Shown here: positions 21,454 to 34,600 of the stretch, piece after piece | Numbering within the stretch: the stretch's first letter is position 1 | How the letters are laid out: the number at the start of each line of letters is the position of its first letter | Origin: Linnemannia hyalina | Taxonomy: Eukaryota; Mortierellomycota; Mortierellomycetes; Mortierellales; Mortierellaceae | Direction of reading: 5' to 3' | Length of the DNA: 64,000 nucleotides | Assembly: GCA_019671135.1 (NCBI GenBank) | Contig: JAHRHY010000014.1 | Span: 1,362,001 to 1,426,000, forward strand | Made by a program: the position numbers and the translations under genes | The notes under the pieces: model-generated | Seen by the model: only the letters and a program-made list of their open reading frames with translations | Told to the model about the DNA's origin: nothing | The model's database searches: none

Positions 21454-24400
21454 TGTCGATGATGGTTGGAGTTGTTGTTGTTAATTAGTTGAGGAGCGAG
21501 TGAGTGTGAGAGAGTGCTGAAAGAGGAAAGACGAGAGCGGGTGAGTGAGAGAGAAGTGTGGGTGTGGGTATTATGAGGGAGTGCGGGGGTGTGTGTGTGA
21601 AGAAGAAGAAGGGAATGAGGATCAGAAGAGGGGGAAGTGGAAGTGGAAGAGAGAGAGGTGAAAAAGGAAAAAGAGAGAGGGAGAGAGAGAGGTGGTGAAA
21701 GAGAGAAAGAACAAGAAGAGAGAAAAAGGTCCGGAGATGCGAATATTTTTTCGTCGCCGTTGTTGTCGTTTCTATTCCTGGTGTTTGGCCTCCGAGAAGG
21801 CTCAATCTGATAACGAAGTGTGTTGTCTACCCACTGGTCCACTGGACTCGATACACATGGATACTGTCTGCTGTCTGCTGTCTTTGCTTTCTGCGCTCTT
21901 TTTTTTCCCTTTCTTTCCTTCTTCTTCTCCTTTGCCCCATCTGTCCGAGGTTTCCGTGGAAGATATAAAGGGGAAAGCAATTACTCTCTCCCATTCAAAC
22001 AATCCCTCTCTGCCTCGGCCCATTCACTACCTCCTCTAATCGCACAGTCTTATATAGACTGACTCGCATCCCGTTCTCGGACTCACTCACTCACTCACTC
22101 TGTTGCATGTTGCATTATGCCATATACATATACGTCCTCGCTCTCCTCTTTCCTTTTCTCGAAATAGCCGACCGGCCGTCCGATGAATGAATGTCCGAGA
22201 TCTTGTCTGTAGTCATGCCCATTATGTCCTCTTATGTCCTGACGTACAGTACCGACTCTTTCCCTTCTCTCGATATCATGCAAACCACACACAAGCGAAA
22301 ACAGTTCACACGAAAACGTCAAACGGCCAAGACAGACAACAACAACCTTGTCAACTCGCTAAAAAAGTAAACAACAGCAGCAAGCATCCTCATCATCCTC
22401 ATCCAACATATACACCCACGATACCCTCAACAAAGTGTCCGGCTTTTTCTTGAGCAAAGAAAATACCGCGTTTGAGAAAGCGAGAACGAGAAAGAGTACC
22501 TTACAAGGTCAGGCTTGCATGTCAGAGAGACGACGTACTTCTCAGTTCATACTCCACTTTTTTCCCTTCTTGTGGCCCGCACACCCACTTTTTCTCTCTC
22601 TGAAATCTCTCCTTTTGTAGACTGAATAGAAGAAGTAAATAGTTCCTCTCGGATGGTCGGAACTCAAAAACCCGGTCCTTTTGCCTTTCCCTCTGACCCT
22701 TCTCCCCTTTGCACCCCTAATGAACTAATGAACAGAGAGAGGGTAGCACGTTTTTTGACTCTCTTTTATCAGATCTTGACTTTTTCATCGATGGAATGAT
22801 TCTTACATGTACGTATCCCCCTTCCCTTCCCTTCCCTTCCCTTCCCTCACTCCCGCTCTCTTTCAAGTATAACTGGTTTCTGTAATTGAGCATCCATTAT
22901 TGAGTCTCATATCGATACCATTGAGCGACTGGTACAAAGAAAAGCCGATATGGATACCTCACAAGAGAAATAGGGTACCCAAGAAGAAGAAAAGGAGTAG
23001 TACGTGTTTCTTTGCAAGGACAACAAATGATTTCGATTCTCCTTTCTCATTCGACACCGACGTCTCTTATCAGATTTTTTTGTTTTCTCCAAGAAGTGGT
23101 CTGTCCTGGCGTCACTTTTTTTTTTCGTGCAACCATGCCAAACGAGATGGAGGAGGGGGGGGGGGGATATGTATTTACTCCCATGGTCATTCGCCTTTTC
23201 CCTCCCTCCAAAGAGCAAGCTCACTTTCCGCTAGAAAAGGGGCAGATCCTCACTTCCAAACAATGGAAAAGCAAAGAATTGCAAGGTCGCCTATTGAAAC
23301 TATCCACATGTAATGAAATGGATATTCCGGGGAGCCCGAATAAAAAAGTGAACAAAAAACATAAATGCAAGGGGAGCTCGGAGGAGACCTTCTCCTTTTG
23401 TACATGCGAATTGAAACCTTTTTTTTTTGATTGCCAAAAGGAAACGGGGCGGAGAGTGATGCACTGTTTTTGGTTTGTCAAGGCCGACCATTTGGACACA
23501 ACGAGCAGATAGATAAAGATACACGTACAAGGTGTAATAAAAGGGAGAGGAGGGTTTTGATGTTCGCGCAGGCATGACACGACCGCGCTTTACTCCCGTG
23601 AGGGTTGGTCTTGTTCGCGTCAGATACAATGAGGGTGCGACACCATCGGCGTAGTGCCTTTAACAGGAGCAATTGAGTGGCGCCACTAGTGCACATGTCT
23701 TGCATATCTGGATAGGTGCTATGTCGTGTCGAAGCGTCTTGCATGTTGGTTGTAACTGGACTATGACAAGCAAGGCGACAGCCTCGAGGTTAGTGTGGTG
23801 GGGTGATAAGGTTTAGGGAATACGATTATTTCCGAGTACAGAGATGTCACTCACAGTCACGTGCAATAACTCAATTTCTCGAACAGGCCTTGTCCACAGG
23901 TGTCTCTCAGTGAGTGAGTGTGTGTGTGTGTGGGTGTGTGTGCCTGCACTCTCTTTCTTGTCTTGCTTCTTCCCTTCAGTCAGTCATCCTTTCATCGACC
24001 TAGTTGTTGCCTGCAGCCGCACCTTTTCTATTCACTCGGCCCAAAGTGAATAGACGATTGTCTTGACTTGCCACCGGACCAAGGACACACACCATTGCAA
24101 CTTCAACTCCAACAAAAAGACGATCGACTCTCTCTCTCTCTCACCGAGGAAAATCAAACAACTACACCACCACAGGACAATAATCATTTACAACCAACTG
24201 TCCCAGGGCTCACCTTTATTTTTGTGGATCGTCAGTCCCATCACCACTCACACAAACACTCTCCTTTTATAAATCAACCACAACAACGCGCCTTTTTCTT
24301 TTTCTCTTCCCTTCAACCAACGCCACCCACTGCCATCACACCCACCCTACCTTTCCTCTCCTACATCCCTCCCTTCTTTGAACCGTCCCTTTCGAGACGA

Positions 24401-24473
24401 CAACAGACCCCTGGAGGATTTGCACAGCGCCACGACGAATGAACACCGCCCAGCCAGCAACACCAGGAGTCCA
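21454..24473. other. Divergent intergenic region, zinc-cluster gene / Spt7-like gene
   Basis: About 3 kb with no recognised gene: purine-rich (GA) tracts at 21600-21720, (ACTC)n near 22080-22100, (CCCTT)n at 22816-22847, a poly-G run near 23157-23166, poly-T runs and a GT-rich stretch near 23918-23942. Open stretches of up to 166 codons are compositionally biased and show no domain. It probably holds both promoters. Confidence 0.5.
22816..22847. repeat. (CCCTT)n minisatellite
   Basis: About six CCCTT-type pentamers in tandem in non-coding sequence. Not a telomeric repeat pattern. Confidence 0.85.
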
Positions 24474-27400
24474 ATGAGTTTATTTTCAAGCGAGCCACTC
24501 GAGGCGGATCCCAACGCCGACCTCCTGGCTTCACCCATGTCTGTCTCCAACCACGGTACCGACCACACAGGACTCGAGGAACCAATGGACACGAGTTACG
24601 ACTCTCTTTTTGGAGGGCCAGAGTCTTCAGCCCCTTCTTCAGAACAACAGGAACGCCTTCTTCGGATCCTCAACGACCCATCCTCCAACAGCCAAGCCCG
24701 CCTCACCTTCAATGTCGCCCACGAAATGAACTCGAGGAAACTCTGGCGCTTTTATCTGTCTGAGGACGAGCACGCGATCTTTGAGGCCGCCCTGACAAGC
24801 ATTGACACCTGGAGGAGCTTTATCTCTCTTGACGAAGGATTCAGCGACCAGTACGATGGCATCAGGAGACAGCAGCAATTGCAGGAAGGACAGGACCCAT
24901 TACCAGAGATTGTTGAATCCGTACCAATACCAAACATCCTCACCGACGACCTGAACAACAACACTCCTTCAGAGCTCCCGGTTCGATCGCCCGATCATAT
25001 CAAGCAGGAAGTTCTGGATCCGGATCAAGGCTACTTTGGATTAGGAGCAACAACCATCAAGAAGGAAGGCTCCTTGTCAGTACGCAACTCGCCATCCATA
25101 TCGACACCTCCAATCACTACCCCCAACGGCCACCTGCGGACACATCATACACCCCGCATTGAAGGCTCACCCTCTGTCAACACACCCCGAGGTTCACCGG
25201 CACCGAATGGATCCACTAAACCCGAAGCGACTACCAACCCAGCACACTCACCTTCTTCGACTGAGGTCATGCCTCCACCTTCCATCCCTACGACTGCCTT
25301 CCGGTCACGCGTCATGGTCTTTGAGCAATTGCTCCCAGCTTTGTATCCAAACCACGGAGGATGCTGTCACCCAACTGTCGATATTTCGGAGCTCAGGGAC
25401 AAGGATATTACACAATATGATAAACCCTCACAGGCTTCTGCCATGGCAACAGATGATGGTCCTCTGGCACGGAAACGGATACTGGATGAGGATGAAGACT
25501 ATGATGCAGATATGGAAGCTGCTCCCAAGCAGATCAAGGACGACCCTGCACCTCCCAACAAGACTGCAGCTGGATCGTCCAAGGATGACGAATCAAAGCC
25601 CGCACCCTGTAAGTCATACTGCTTTGTACTATATCCGTCGCGGGAATTCTGTCTTTCAGCTATCGTGATCGTCATTACTAACAACTGATCATATCATTTA
25701 TATTTTATATAGCACCCGAGAACGCGCCACTCCGACTCCCCATTCACCACATCTACTACACACTGGAGTACGACATGGATGCCATGATGGAGCAGCAACA
25801 GTTGGAAGAAGCGGACAAAAATATCCAGGAGGAACAGGAAAACCAGCCCGGAAGCAGTTTGGTGACGGACAACATGCTGACTCAGCTCGGAGCAGGAAGC
25901 GTGAGCATGAAATACCTTTTGGGCGCAATCGAGTCCAACCGTGCAGCAACAGGCCTTACCGATCGTGAGCTGCGGACTCTACTTTCCGACGTCCGACCCA
26001 ACCGATCCAAGTGGGCCAACGAGGACAGAGTCGGTCAGGAGGAGCTATATGAGGGCTGCGAGCGAATTTTGACAGAGTTGCGCAACTACACGGAGCACTC
26101 GCTACCGTTCCTCAACAAGGTCAACAAACGCGAGGCGCCCGACTATTTCCAGGTCATCAAGACACCCATGGATCTGGGAACCGTCCTCAAGAAACTCAAG
26201 TCATTTGCTTACCAGAGCAAACAGCAGTTCGCGGAAGACCTCTACCTCATCTACCAAAACTGCATGACGTACAACTCTGACCCCGCCAGCGTCTACCGGA
26301 AACACGCTATCGCCATGAAAAAGAAAACTCAACAGTTGCTGGAGACCGTTCAGGATGTCACTATTCGCGACAGAGCCGAAGTTGAGGCAGAGGCGGAGGA
26401 GAGTGATGAGGAGACAGAAAGTCAGACAGGTCGGCCAAACGAGGCTGCCAAGGGCTTGGGCCGGAAAGAGCAAAAGTCGTCCAAGACTGTTCACGGTGTC
26501 AACGGAGAGCCTAATACGTCCAAGAACCATTCCGCCAAGCGTGGTACAACAGTCGGTCAACACGGTTCCGAGACGCCCAAGATTACTATGGATATCGACT
26601 CAGCGGCCAACGCAACACCAACTCGCGAGACGAGTCGCGAGCCCTCCACCATGGATTCTATCGAGACGCCAATACTGCAAGGAGGTCTCTTTGGTCACGG
26701 CCGCGCCGGAACACCCAACGGACTTTCTCTGCACTCTCCGGCTCGTCATCGGATGATGAGGTCATCGGTCCCAGTCGAGATTGATCTAGAGCAGGAAGAG
26801 AAGGATATTGCTGCAGAACTGAGGGCAAGCAGGGGTGACATTCTGTTTCAGGAGTGGAAGGAAAAAACCAAGAAGGTGCGCGCCAAGATCTGTTCTACAC
26901 GGGAAAGCCAACAATCTCTGCCTTTTGAGGACCGTTTCGCCCTGGAGAGAACGCCCTGGGAGATGAAAAAATCGAACGACATTGATCAGGCACACGACAA
27001 CGTCTTTGATTCTCTCGCACTCAAGAGGCGGAAGAAGAAAAAGAAGAAGACTGGCTTTCGAGGTCGAACAGCTCCTGCTGCAGGAGCAGAAGGAGAGTCG
27101 TCGGATTCCTACGAGGACGTCTATGGCGAGAGCGAAAGCGACGAAGAGGAAGAAGACGAGGAAGACTTTGCACGTGACTTGTTTGCTCCACCCAGGATCA
27201 AGGAGGAGGATCTGGACAAGAAGAGGACAAAGAAGGTCAACGAGGTCTTCCTGCCCGAGTACGCGGTTCGGTCTGGTCTGCCCGAGGTGCCAGGACGAGG
27301 ACTCGAGCGGTTGGATGATCCCGAGTTGGCACGCAAGTTGTTTGATGAATCTGAGATATCTGCGTAAGTTTTTTCTTTCTTGTTGTCGTTGTCTTTGTTT

Positions 27401-30400
27401 GATGTCTTTTGCTGCTCGAGGGGCTCATTTACTAATGCAATTCCTTACTTTCATGTTACATTTACAACTAGTCTCGAGGAGAAGCAGCCTTCATTATCCT
27501 TATACCCATCCGCAGTTGCGGCACCAGGACACTTGGCGGCTGGTATCGATCGCAATGTCGAGGAGTTGCGAAAGATCCGACACGTCTACTCGAAAATCTT
27601 TGCAGCCAAATCCTTGCACCCCGTAAGTATTCGCCCTTTTTTTTTTATCGGCTTTGTTATGTGCATGGAAGGTTAGAAGGTTTACTGACCCAGCCCCACT
27701 TTTGCTTGTTGACAAAATAAATTAGGACCTTGCTGCCCTGGAAGAGCCACCAGAGCCAGCGCCAATTCCTCCTCATGAGGGACCTCTGCCACCATTGGTC
27801 ATGAACGACGCCACAGGACGTGCCATGGTCTCACAGGTTGCCTCGAAGCTACTGGCACATGCAGGATTCCAAGGTGCTCAGGCATCAGCGCTGGCCGTGA
27901 TGACTGATATCACCGTCGAGTTCTTCCTCAACTTGGGCAAGACGCTGAGGGGTTATACTGACCTCTACAACAAGGGCATGACTGCAGAGGTAAAGACGAC
28001 GTTGTTTGTTGGGACGTTTTTTCATGTCGCGACGGTTGGAAAAGAAAATGTCCCCCCCCCCCCCCCCCCCCCGTTGGATCGCAAGTACTAATTATTGTTT
28101 ATAACTATTTTTTTTTTTTCCTTGGTATAGGAAATCTTGCTGCACACGCTGCATGAGAACGGAGTGAGCGGGGTCGGCGACCTGGAGGGTTATATCCGTG
28201 AGGATGTAGAGCGTTACGGGAACAAATTGCAGGATATTCACCGCAAGCTCGAGACTAGCTACACCGACGTAGTCAACACGACGTTGAACGAAGGTCATAA
28301 TGTGGACGCGGACTTTGAGTTCCAAGAGGACGACGATGCCTTTACGAGCGGAAACTTTATTGGAGGCGGCACGGACGACCTTGGCGAGGACTTTTTTGGA
28401 TTCCGGGAACTCGGCATTGATCGCGAGTTTGGAGTCGGCAAATTAACGATCCCCTCCCGCGTCTGGTTTGGAGGTCATAAGGAGGGCGACCCTGGTAGTA
28501 GCTATGGAATGGGAGGATTCCGAGGCAGTGTCGGAATCGTCCCCGGCAAGGACATTAAGGCTGAGGTGCCTTTCCCTCCTCCACCTCCCTTTGTTCAGAT
28601 GACGGACCCAACCGCCACGGTTGGGTTGCTTCACAGCTTTTTCAAGAGGCGCATGGAAGATCTTGGGGCATTGAAGGAGGACGAGTTCATGCCAGTGTCG
28701 CGGAGAGTGGCGATGCGACCCAAGATCCCACCGACAGGCAAGATTGTGAGCTCATTAAAGAAGCGAGCAAACAAGCCCGGCGAGTTGAGCGCACTGGCCG
28801 AGGCCAAGAAGCGGAAACGGAAAAAGGAGAAGGATGCGCAGGAAGCAGAGCGGGCGGAGCGTAAGCGTCAGAAGCAGGATGCCAAGGACAAGAAACTGAT
28901 GGAGAAACTGGAGAAGAAGAAGATCAAGGAGGAGACCAAGATCAAGGAGAAGATGTCTAAACCCACCAAGAAGGTAAAGAAACAGCGTTTTTTTTTTTGC
29001 ATTTTTTGAAAGGGGCAAAAAAATTAATATGTTTGAGGGTGGGGAGTTTTTTTTTTAACTAAACTGATTTAACTCATTTTGATGTGATAGGGCAAGAAAG
29101 GGACTTCGGAAGGACCACAGGATGGCGAAGACGACGACAGCGATGTCGATATCAAGTCGGACGGACGGCCGAGCCAAACGCCAGATCCTATGCCTCCACC
29201 AGCAACGATACCAGTCCCCAAGATCACCATCCCCGCACCGGCCCCACCAGCAGCAGCCACACCTACGCCCAAGAAGCCAAAGAAGTCCAAGGCCGCTGCG
29301 GCCAAGGCAGCAGCAACTCCCGCGACAACAGCAGCTCATCTCTTTGTCGCTCCTCCGACATCGATCCTCAGCTCTATGGACAACGATGCCGACGACATGG
29401 AGGAAGAGGTCATGGAGAGTGGCGGTGGAGGAAATGCCGGCAGGATGTTGCCACCCAAGAGTGGCTCTTCTTCCCACATCAAGGCCGAGGATCACTCCAA
29501 GTCCAACATCAACGCACCAGGCAAGACTGTTCCTGGAGGTTACTCATCCTCAAGTACCACGTCCCCTTTGGTCCCTCCATCCTCCTTCAAGGCTGGTATC
29601 GCCGGAAAGTCCTTGCCTCCTGTCCCCACAAAGTCCAAGTCCAAGTCCAATAAGGATAAGGAGGGTAAGGATGGCAAGGAGAAGGATAAGGACAAGGACA
29701 AGGAGGAGCGTAAGGAGCGTATCAAGGACAAGGACCGCGACCACAAGGAGAAGGACCGTAAGGAACGTGACCGTGAACGGGACCGCGACAAGGAGAGCAG
29801 TTCTGAGCGCGACAAGGACAAGGACAAGGAACGGGAGCATAGCGTCAAGAGTAGCAGCAGTCATAAGGAGTCCAAAAGCAAGAGCAGTAAGGACAAGAGT
29901 GGCAGCAGTAAGGATCGAGACACTAGCGACAAGGAGAAGGAGCATCGAGGTGATCGGAGCGAACGTGAGCGAGATCGTGACAGGGACAGGGACAGAGACA
30001 GGGATAGGGATAGGGATCGTGAGAGAGAACGTGATCGGGAAAAGGGTGGACGGGAACGCGATCGTGATAGAGAGCGTGAGCGTGATCGGGATAGAGGCGA
30101 TCGAAGTGAACGTGATCGTGATAGAGGAGACCGAAGTGACCGGGGAGACCGGGCCGACCGAGAACGCGATAGAGGTGACCGTGAGAGAGACAGGGACTAC
30201 CGTGATCGCGATCGAGACCATAGGGACCGAGACCGTGGAGACCGTTCTGAACGCGACAGGGAACGGGGCGACCGCGACAGAGGTGATCGTGAACGCGATA
30301 GAAGCGATCGAGGTGACCGTGAGAGAGATAGGGGTGATCGTGATAGAGAACGCGAACGCGACCGCGATCGCGATAGAGGAGACCGTAGCGAGAGGGACCG

Positions 30401-30776
30401 TGAGAGAGGAGACCGAGGAGATCGAAGTGAGCGAGGCGACAGGGAGCGGGACAGGGGTGACCGTGATGGAACTGGCCTTCCGGGTTCCTTGTCCAACAAC
30501 AGCAGCAATGGCAGTCTTGTAGGCGGCAGCAGTGGACACCACAAGAACGGAAGTTCTGGTAGCAACAAGGACCGCGACAAGTTTATGTCCTCTTCGAGTT
30601 CAAGCAAGGACAAGGACAAGGATGGGTCCAAGATGTTACTGGATTCGTCATTGACGGCGCAGATCCCTACGACACCCAAGAAGAAGAAGCGTACCGCCGG
30701 ACCTGTTGATGGATCGCCAAGTCATTCTCCCAAGAAGAAGAAGCCCGTCGCCCCTCCTTCTTTTACCGACCTCTGA
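24474..30776 (+). CDS. SPT7: Spt7-like SAGA subunit: bromodomain, histone fold and long charged tail
   Basis: Spliced; I place exons at 24474-25608, 25713-27363, 27472-27622, 27726-27989, 28131-28973 and 29091-30776, all GT-AG and in frame, giving 1909 residues. A bromodomain (about 490-600) shows PDYFQVIKTPMDLGT and the acetyl-lysine asparagine in CMTYNSDP. A histone-fold region (about 1003-1110, spanning the exon 4/5 junction) shows VASKLLAHAGFQGAQASAL and LHTLHENGV. Acidic, Pro-rich and Lys-rich segments follow. In yeast, Spt7 scaffolds the SAGA acetyltransferase complex and pairs with Taf10 through the histone fold; the assignment rests on this domain pair and order. The last 280 or so residues before the end are dominated by DR/ER/DK repeats, much longer than I expect for the family. 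Intron 4 has a 21-C run. Confidence 0.86.
28052..28072. repeat. Poly-C run in intron 4 of the Spt7-like gene
   Basis: A run of 21 C in the intron between exons 4 and 5, followed by a T-rich tract before the acceptor CTTGGTATAG. Its length is likely unstable or uncertain in sequencing. Confidence 0.9.
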
Positions 30777-31641
30777 GACCCCCTCTGAGACCCCCCTCGG
30801 GGGATCAACCAGACAGTCTTTCATTTAGCCATTCAACCCACCGGCAAACGACAACTCCACAAATCACACCCACTCAACACTCCCACGCAGCATTTCCACA
30901 CCCCGTTGGCAACCATGGCATTGTAATAAAATTATCGAGAACATAAACAAGATGATTACCTTTACTTTGTGGGTGGGGAAGATTTGATATTGATGAGGGA
31001 GATGGTTGCGAAATTGGGTTAATGGTTGCTGTTCTCTTTTACTCCTTGTACCGGACGTATCTCAGCACCAGTAACAGCAAGTCTATCAGTGCCATTATCC
31101 AGCTTGGGCAGACGAGCCATGTCTGTGGCTCCAGAGATCGATCAACCTAAAACTATGTCTGTAAAGTTCGACCTAGTCTTGCTTGATAAGAGGTAGAACT
31201 TATCGAACATCCGGTGGGAAGACCAGATGCTTTGGGCTACAATGTCGTCGATACTGACTCCGTTCTTGGCAGCGTGGGTGGGACCTGCGGCGCGGGCTTT
31301 TGGTAAGCGATGACCTGGGTGTGATGTTTACGCGGGACATGATGGCGACGAATGTGCTTACCAATCCTTTGGGCTCCAATGTGATGCTTGGGTGACTTGA
31401 TGGTGTGCAGAGATCGAGCAGGCTCATTTTATTTTTTTCCTTGGTTTAGTTTCTCGAGTGCAACCAATGAAGACTGATTACACAGACATGGCTCGTCTGC
31501 TCGGATAATTGACATAAGACTTCCTTCGTCGTCTTCGTAACCCACAATGAATGAAAAAAAAAAGTACACAGCACTCAATGAATGAAAATAATGATTTGTT
31601 ATTCATTAGCTCGGCATTCGCCTTCAGTAGCAATTGAAAGG
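30777..31641. other. Non-coding junction between Spt7-like gene and inverted NLR3
   Basis: No gene seen. About 31026-31090 matches, in reverse complement, the sequence between NLR and pirin 3' ends elsewhere (e.g. 59401-59462: AAAAGAGAACAG and GAGATACG elements), so it is an array remnant. A terminal-inverted-repeat insertion (31094-31509) follows, then NLR3 3' flank. Confidence 0.6.
31094..31509. mobile_element. MITE-like insertion with terminal inverted repeats
   Basis: GCAGACGAGCCATGTCTGTG at 31108-31127 recurs exactly inverted at 31481-31500. The arms extend outward to ATTATCC (31094-31100) and GGATAAT (31503-31509) with a small internal gap. The body of about 415 bp has no convincing frame. 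It interrupts array-derived flanking sequence. No target-site duplication was clear, so the class is unassigned. Confidence 0.55.
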
Positions 31642-34600
31642 CTACTTACTAACAGCACCCTTGCAACGTTGAGTGAGCAATTGCCGATTGAATGAGGAGA
31701 GACCAATAGCATCGGCAAAAACGGCATCCGAGGCAGCTAGAACATGACTTCCAGCGCTCCAAACCAACTGGGCCGACCATGCATCCGACGACGCCGACGT
31801 CTCTACCAGTCTCCACACTTGAAGAGACCCATTCCTGCATCCGGTGCTAAACTCCAGCGTGTCAGGTTTCCAAGCAATGCTGTACACCTCTCCAAGGATA
31901 TCCTCGATACGCACCGAACACTTCCATTCTCCGCCTTTTCCTCCTCCTTCTGCCGACGTGTCAGCGACGAAATTCCAGAGCCAAACCGAACGGCTATAGC
32001 CTACGCCTATCCATTGCCCACAGGACGAGAATGCAATGCATCGTGCGTTGTACTGGAACTCTAGACTTTGTTGGAGACGCCCGCTCTCCCATTCCCAAAT
32101 CTCAACAGCGTCACCCATAGCGGATGTAGAAGCAACCCTCAAGCCATTGGGTGAAGGCGATATTGCCAAAAGCTCTACATAAGCGCAAGCACGCATAACA
32201 ACCCTACACTCACGACTGTCCAAACTCCAGGCTCGAATAGCTCCATCCCCATCTCCCGACAAAATTTCATGGCTGTCCGGCGAAAATAACAAAAAACTGA
32301 CATGATCGATATGGCCTTCAAGCACGCCGTCCAGTATCCCTGAGCGAGCGTCCCAAAGTCGCACCGTCTCGTCGCGACTGCCGGTGGCGATCCAGTGGCT
32401 GTCGGCTGAAAAGGCTATGGCGGTCACCTCTTGTGTGTGACCGCTCAGCACAAGATCGGCTTGAGCTGTTGCAATATTCCACACAATGACGAATTCGTCG
32501 TCCATTCCAACTGACGCAATTCGAAGACCATCCGGAGAGACCGCTAGGCAATAGGCAGGATTGCCTCCGTAAACAACAAAAGGACCAGACTCTCCAGATC
32601 CTGCATCATACTGCCGCACTGCTCCTGACTCGGAACCACAGAAGAGAACTCGACCGTCTGGAGAAAAAAGTGCGCTCCCCAATGGATTAGTTCCGCCCTC
32701 CACACCCATTCCAGTCCCCAGTGAGCTCACATCCCAGAGTCGAATGGTACAATCCATACTACATGAGGCAAGTTGGAGTCCGTTTGGCGAAAAGGCTACT
32801 TGGTAGACACGACCACCATGACCAGTAAAGACAGAAAGGACCGATCCTGTTGCTGAACTCCAGACCTTCACCGTGTTGTCATCACTGCATGTGGCGATCC
32901 ATTGGCCGTTCGGCGAAAAGCTCACACCTGTGACTGATTCGTCATGGGCCTTCCAATTCCTCGTTGGCTCGCCGGCAGTTGCATTGTAGAACTGTAACTC
33001 GCCATAGACATTCCCTACAGCAATCTCTAGACCTCCAGGAGAGTATGCGACCCTTGTCATCCTTCCACTTTGAGCCTCCCAGACTTCTTCCGGCTGACCA
33101 GTCTCTGTGTCAAAGAACCCACTTTGAGCCTCCCAGACTTCTTCCGGCTGACCAGTCTCTGTGTCAAAGAACCGGATCATATCATCGTCGCCAACAGACA
33201 CAACCACATGCCCATCGAGAGAGTAAGAAATGCTATAAATCCATTCAGTATGGCCGGTCAAGATGAATAGATTGGCGCCTGTCTGAACATCCCATAGCCT
33301 CACAGTCTTGTCCGCTCCAGCCGACGCGACCTGCTTGCCAGAGGGTGAAAATGCCACAGTCGACACGTCGTAGGTATGCCCTTCTAGAACAAAAATGCAC
33401 GACCCGCTCTTGCAGTCCCACAATCGTACTGTACTATCGCCGCTGCCTGAAAGAAGTTGAAGACTGGTTGGCGAATAGGCAATGCTGTTAATACTGCCTC
33501 GATGCCCTTCAAAAGTGTGAGTCGTCGCCCATGTGGAGGTGTCGTAAATGTTGATATCTCTCATAAGACCTGCAGCGAGAGATGTTCCCTTAGGTGAATA
33601 GGCGCACGAGTATACCCACCCATCATCCTTCAGGTACGGCATCTCCCCGAACTGAACTCCCTTCATCTGCGCCTTGGTGAAGTCCGCCTGACGAATCCAG
33701 CTCTTGGTGAGGTTGACATCTGTCAAGTCGGCCTCCTGCAGCAGTGCCAAGTCGAACTGGCCTCCAGACAAATCCGCTCCAGGAACTCGAATACGCCGAA
33801 GGTCGGCCCCATTGAATCGTACTCTTGCCTTGACCAAGATCGTGATGGCGTTCGCCGCGGCTCGAACTGCTTGGTCGTCGGTCTTGGACTGCTCAACGAT
33901 GTCAAGGAGCTTATCCTTGAATCCAGAGTCCAGCTGCACGCGCTCCGCCAGAAACTGGATGATTGAGGGCTCTGCGACAAGATTTCTCTGGGATAGCGGA
34001 TGGGTGCTAATGGTGGGTAAGGTGGCGGGGGTATCGGAATGGACAGGCGGATCAAATTCATCATGCTCCTTGATAGGCCCAGAGATGGTGCAAGAGAAAA
34101 AGTATTCCAACACAGAGCGATGGACAAAGCGGTATTGAGTGCCGGCTCGACTGAGAAGACTGGCCCCACGGAGAAGACTCGTCTCGCAGTCCATGCTGAA
34201 AAACTCTGCTTTCCAAGAAGATTTGTCTTGTTTGTTGATGTAGTCGACAACAGGTCTGCCGTCCTGATGTACAAAAATCGCAGCTGCCAGATCCTGTTGA
34301 AACTTGACCCCACTCTGCTCGAATCCGGCCTCCGACAACTCCTCGAAAGCCACCTGGTTATCTCTGTCCAGTCTTTGATCCTCCAGACGGCGCTTGTTGA
34401 CGGCCATCCAGTGCCTCACAAAAGTGTCGTACAGTTCCGCACGAGTGACCCGAAGCCTGGAGAGGTCGGTTTTCCCTTGCACCACCGTAGGAAGGGCCTC
34501 CAGTGACAGAGTAAGGAGAAACGGGTTTCTGACCAGATCTATCAGATTGGGGATAGCCTCTAGTTTGTCCATGTAGTCCTTCTTGACCCAGGTGCGCGGT

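Noticed and set aside
23012..23512. 166-codon plus-strand frame in the zinc-cluster/Spt7 intergenic space
   Set aside because: Runs through homopolymers (poly-T, poly-G), no domain, no support from splice structure.
29540..30679. Long open frames on both strands over the Spt7-like tail (Ile/Val/Thr- and Ser/Arg-rich)
   Set aside because: They are other-frame readings of the DR/ER codon repeats; the exon 6 frame joins cleanly to exon 5 and explains the region.
34039..34506. Antisense open frames inside NLR genes, recurring at the same place in several copies
   Set aside because: They recur because the NLR coding strand is conserved; no independent start context or domain.
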